Of a DNA stretch of 14,698 bases, positions 14,479-14,698 are shown one piece after another. Position numbers and translations under genes: made by a program. Origin of the DNA: Bifidobacteriaceae bacterium (GTDB taxonomy: Bacteria > Actinomycetota > Actinomycetes > Actinomycetales > WQXJ01); assembly GCA_031266115.1 (NCBI GenBank), contig JAISBQ010000169.1:1-14698 (forward strand). The letters are read 5' to 3'. The notes under the pieces were generated by a model. The model saw only the letters and a list, made by a program, of their open reading frames with translations. It was not told the DNA's origin and did no database searches. The number at the start of each line of letters is the position of its first letter. Position 1 is the first letter of the stretch.

Positions 14479-14698
14479 TCAGGCGGTGCCGAACCACCGC
14501 TGGACGCAGTCCACGATCGCCGTTTCGAACGCATCGTCCGAGTGATGGTCGCGCAGCCAATGGGCGAACGAGCCACCGGCCGCACGGTCCAACTCCGCCC
14601 GGCACTCCGCGGTGTCCGTGACGGCGCGGATGAGCATGGCCTCCGCCTCGGCCGGGGTCGAGTAGAAGAACGGGTACCCCTCGGGGAGGATCGCCTGT
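14479..14698 (-). CDS. C-terminal fragment of a protein entering from the right; possible glycosyltransferase
   Basis: Seventy-two codons and a TGA are in the window, read leftwards from the edge in the frame that begins QAILPEGYPFF. The fragment continues YSTPAEAEAML, then a charged helical stretch (ECRAELDRAAGG), then SFAHWLRDHHSDDAFE and a C-terminal helix ending QRWFGTA. The LPEGYPFFY...TPAEAEAML phrase followed by a short helical end resembles the tail of GT-B glycosyltransferases, where the last helix packs back on the first domain. Too little is present to be sure. The minus strand has high third-position GC and acceptable codon use in this frame, so it is a real gene end. It shares its strand with the giant gene but lies 228 bases away, so an operon is not implied. 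Confidence 0.7.
   Translation of the reverse strand, partial: QAILPEGYPFFYSTPAEAEAMLIRAVTDTAECRAELDRAAGGSFAHWLRDHHSDDAFETAIVDCVQRWFGTA

Noticed and set aside
14171..14605. 144-codon minus-strand ORF covering the intergenic region and the start of the giant gene
   Set aside because: It is in a different frame from both real genes it overlaps, has no domain pattern and would cross the palindrome region. The 72-residue C-terminal fragment in the other frame reads as a real protein end.

Overview
The window is GC-rich throughout, with strong third-position GC bias. Ig-like surface proteins, a sortase-type C-terminal anchor and a VapBC module of actinobacterial style all point to a high-GC Gram-positive (Actinomycetota). 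An Actinomycetales-like host with a cell-surface adhesin repertoire is my best guess, but nothing here fixes the genus.

Layout. (1) Positions 1-1043, plus strand: the C-terminal part of a fold-type-I PLP aminotransferase that enters from the left edge. (2) Positions 1040-1678, minus strand: a small beta-rich, Ig-like ORF with no signal peptide, converging on the aminotransferase with a 4-base stop overlap; it may be a remnant of a larger secreted protein. (3) Positions 1755-2405, minus strand: a VapB/FitA-type ribbon-helix-helix antitoxin followed by a PIN-domain VapC toxin. A perfect 10-bp inverted repeat sits at the antitoxin start. (4) Positions 2455-14250, minus strand: one gene of about 3,931 codons filling 80% of the window. 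It encodes a giant secreted, wall-anchored protein with a long signal peptide, a non-repeated head (six-blade-like region, SdrD_B-like, GEVED-like, then a Cys-containing beta domain), 24 Ig-like modules, a block of shorter Ig-like modules, a stalk domain, a Thr/Ser/Pro/Gly/Ala-rich wall-spanning linker and an LSTTG sorting signal. (5) Positions 14251-14478: an intergenic region with a perfect 10-bp dyad upstream of the giant gene. (6) Positions 14479-14698, minus strand: the C-terminal 72 residues of a protein entering from the right edge.

The most striking internal structure is in the giant gene. Its Ig modules are not a simple tandem array. They fall into four recognisable types (A, B, C, D) that recur in fixed order as a super-repeat of about 1.27-1.31 kb: four complete A-B-C-D cycles, a leading partial cycle and a trailing partial cycle of three modules. 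The giant adhesin, the antitoxin and the toxin are on the same strand. The toxin-antitoxin pair appears to have its own promoter/operator, so it probably works independently of the adhesin. The aminotransferase and the right-edge gene look like ordinary chromosomal flanks.
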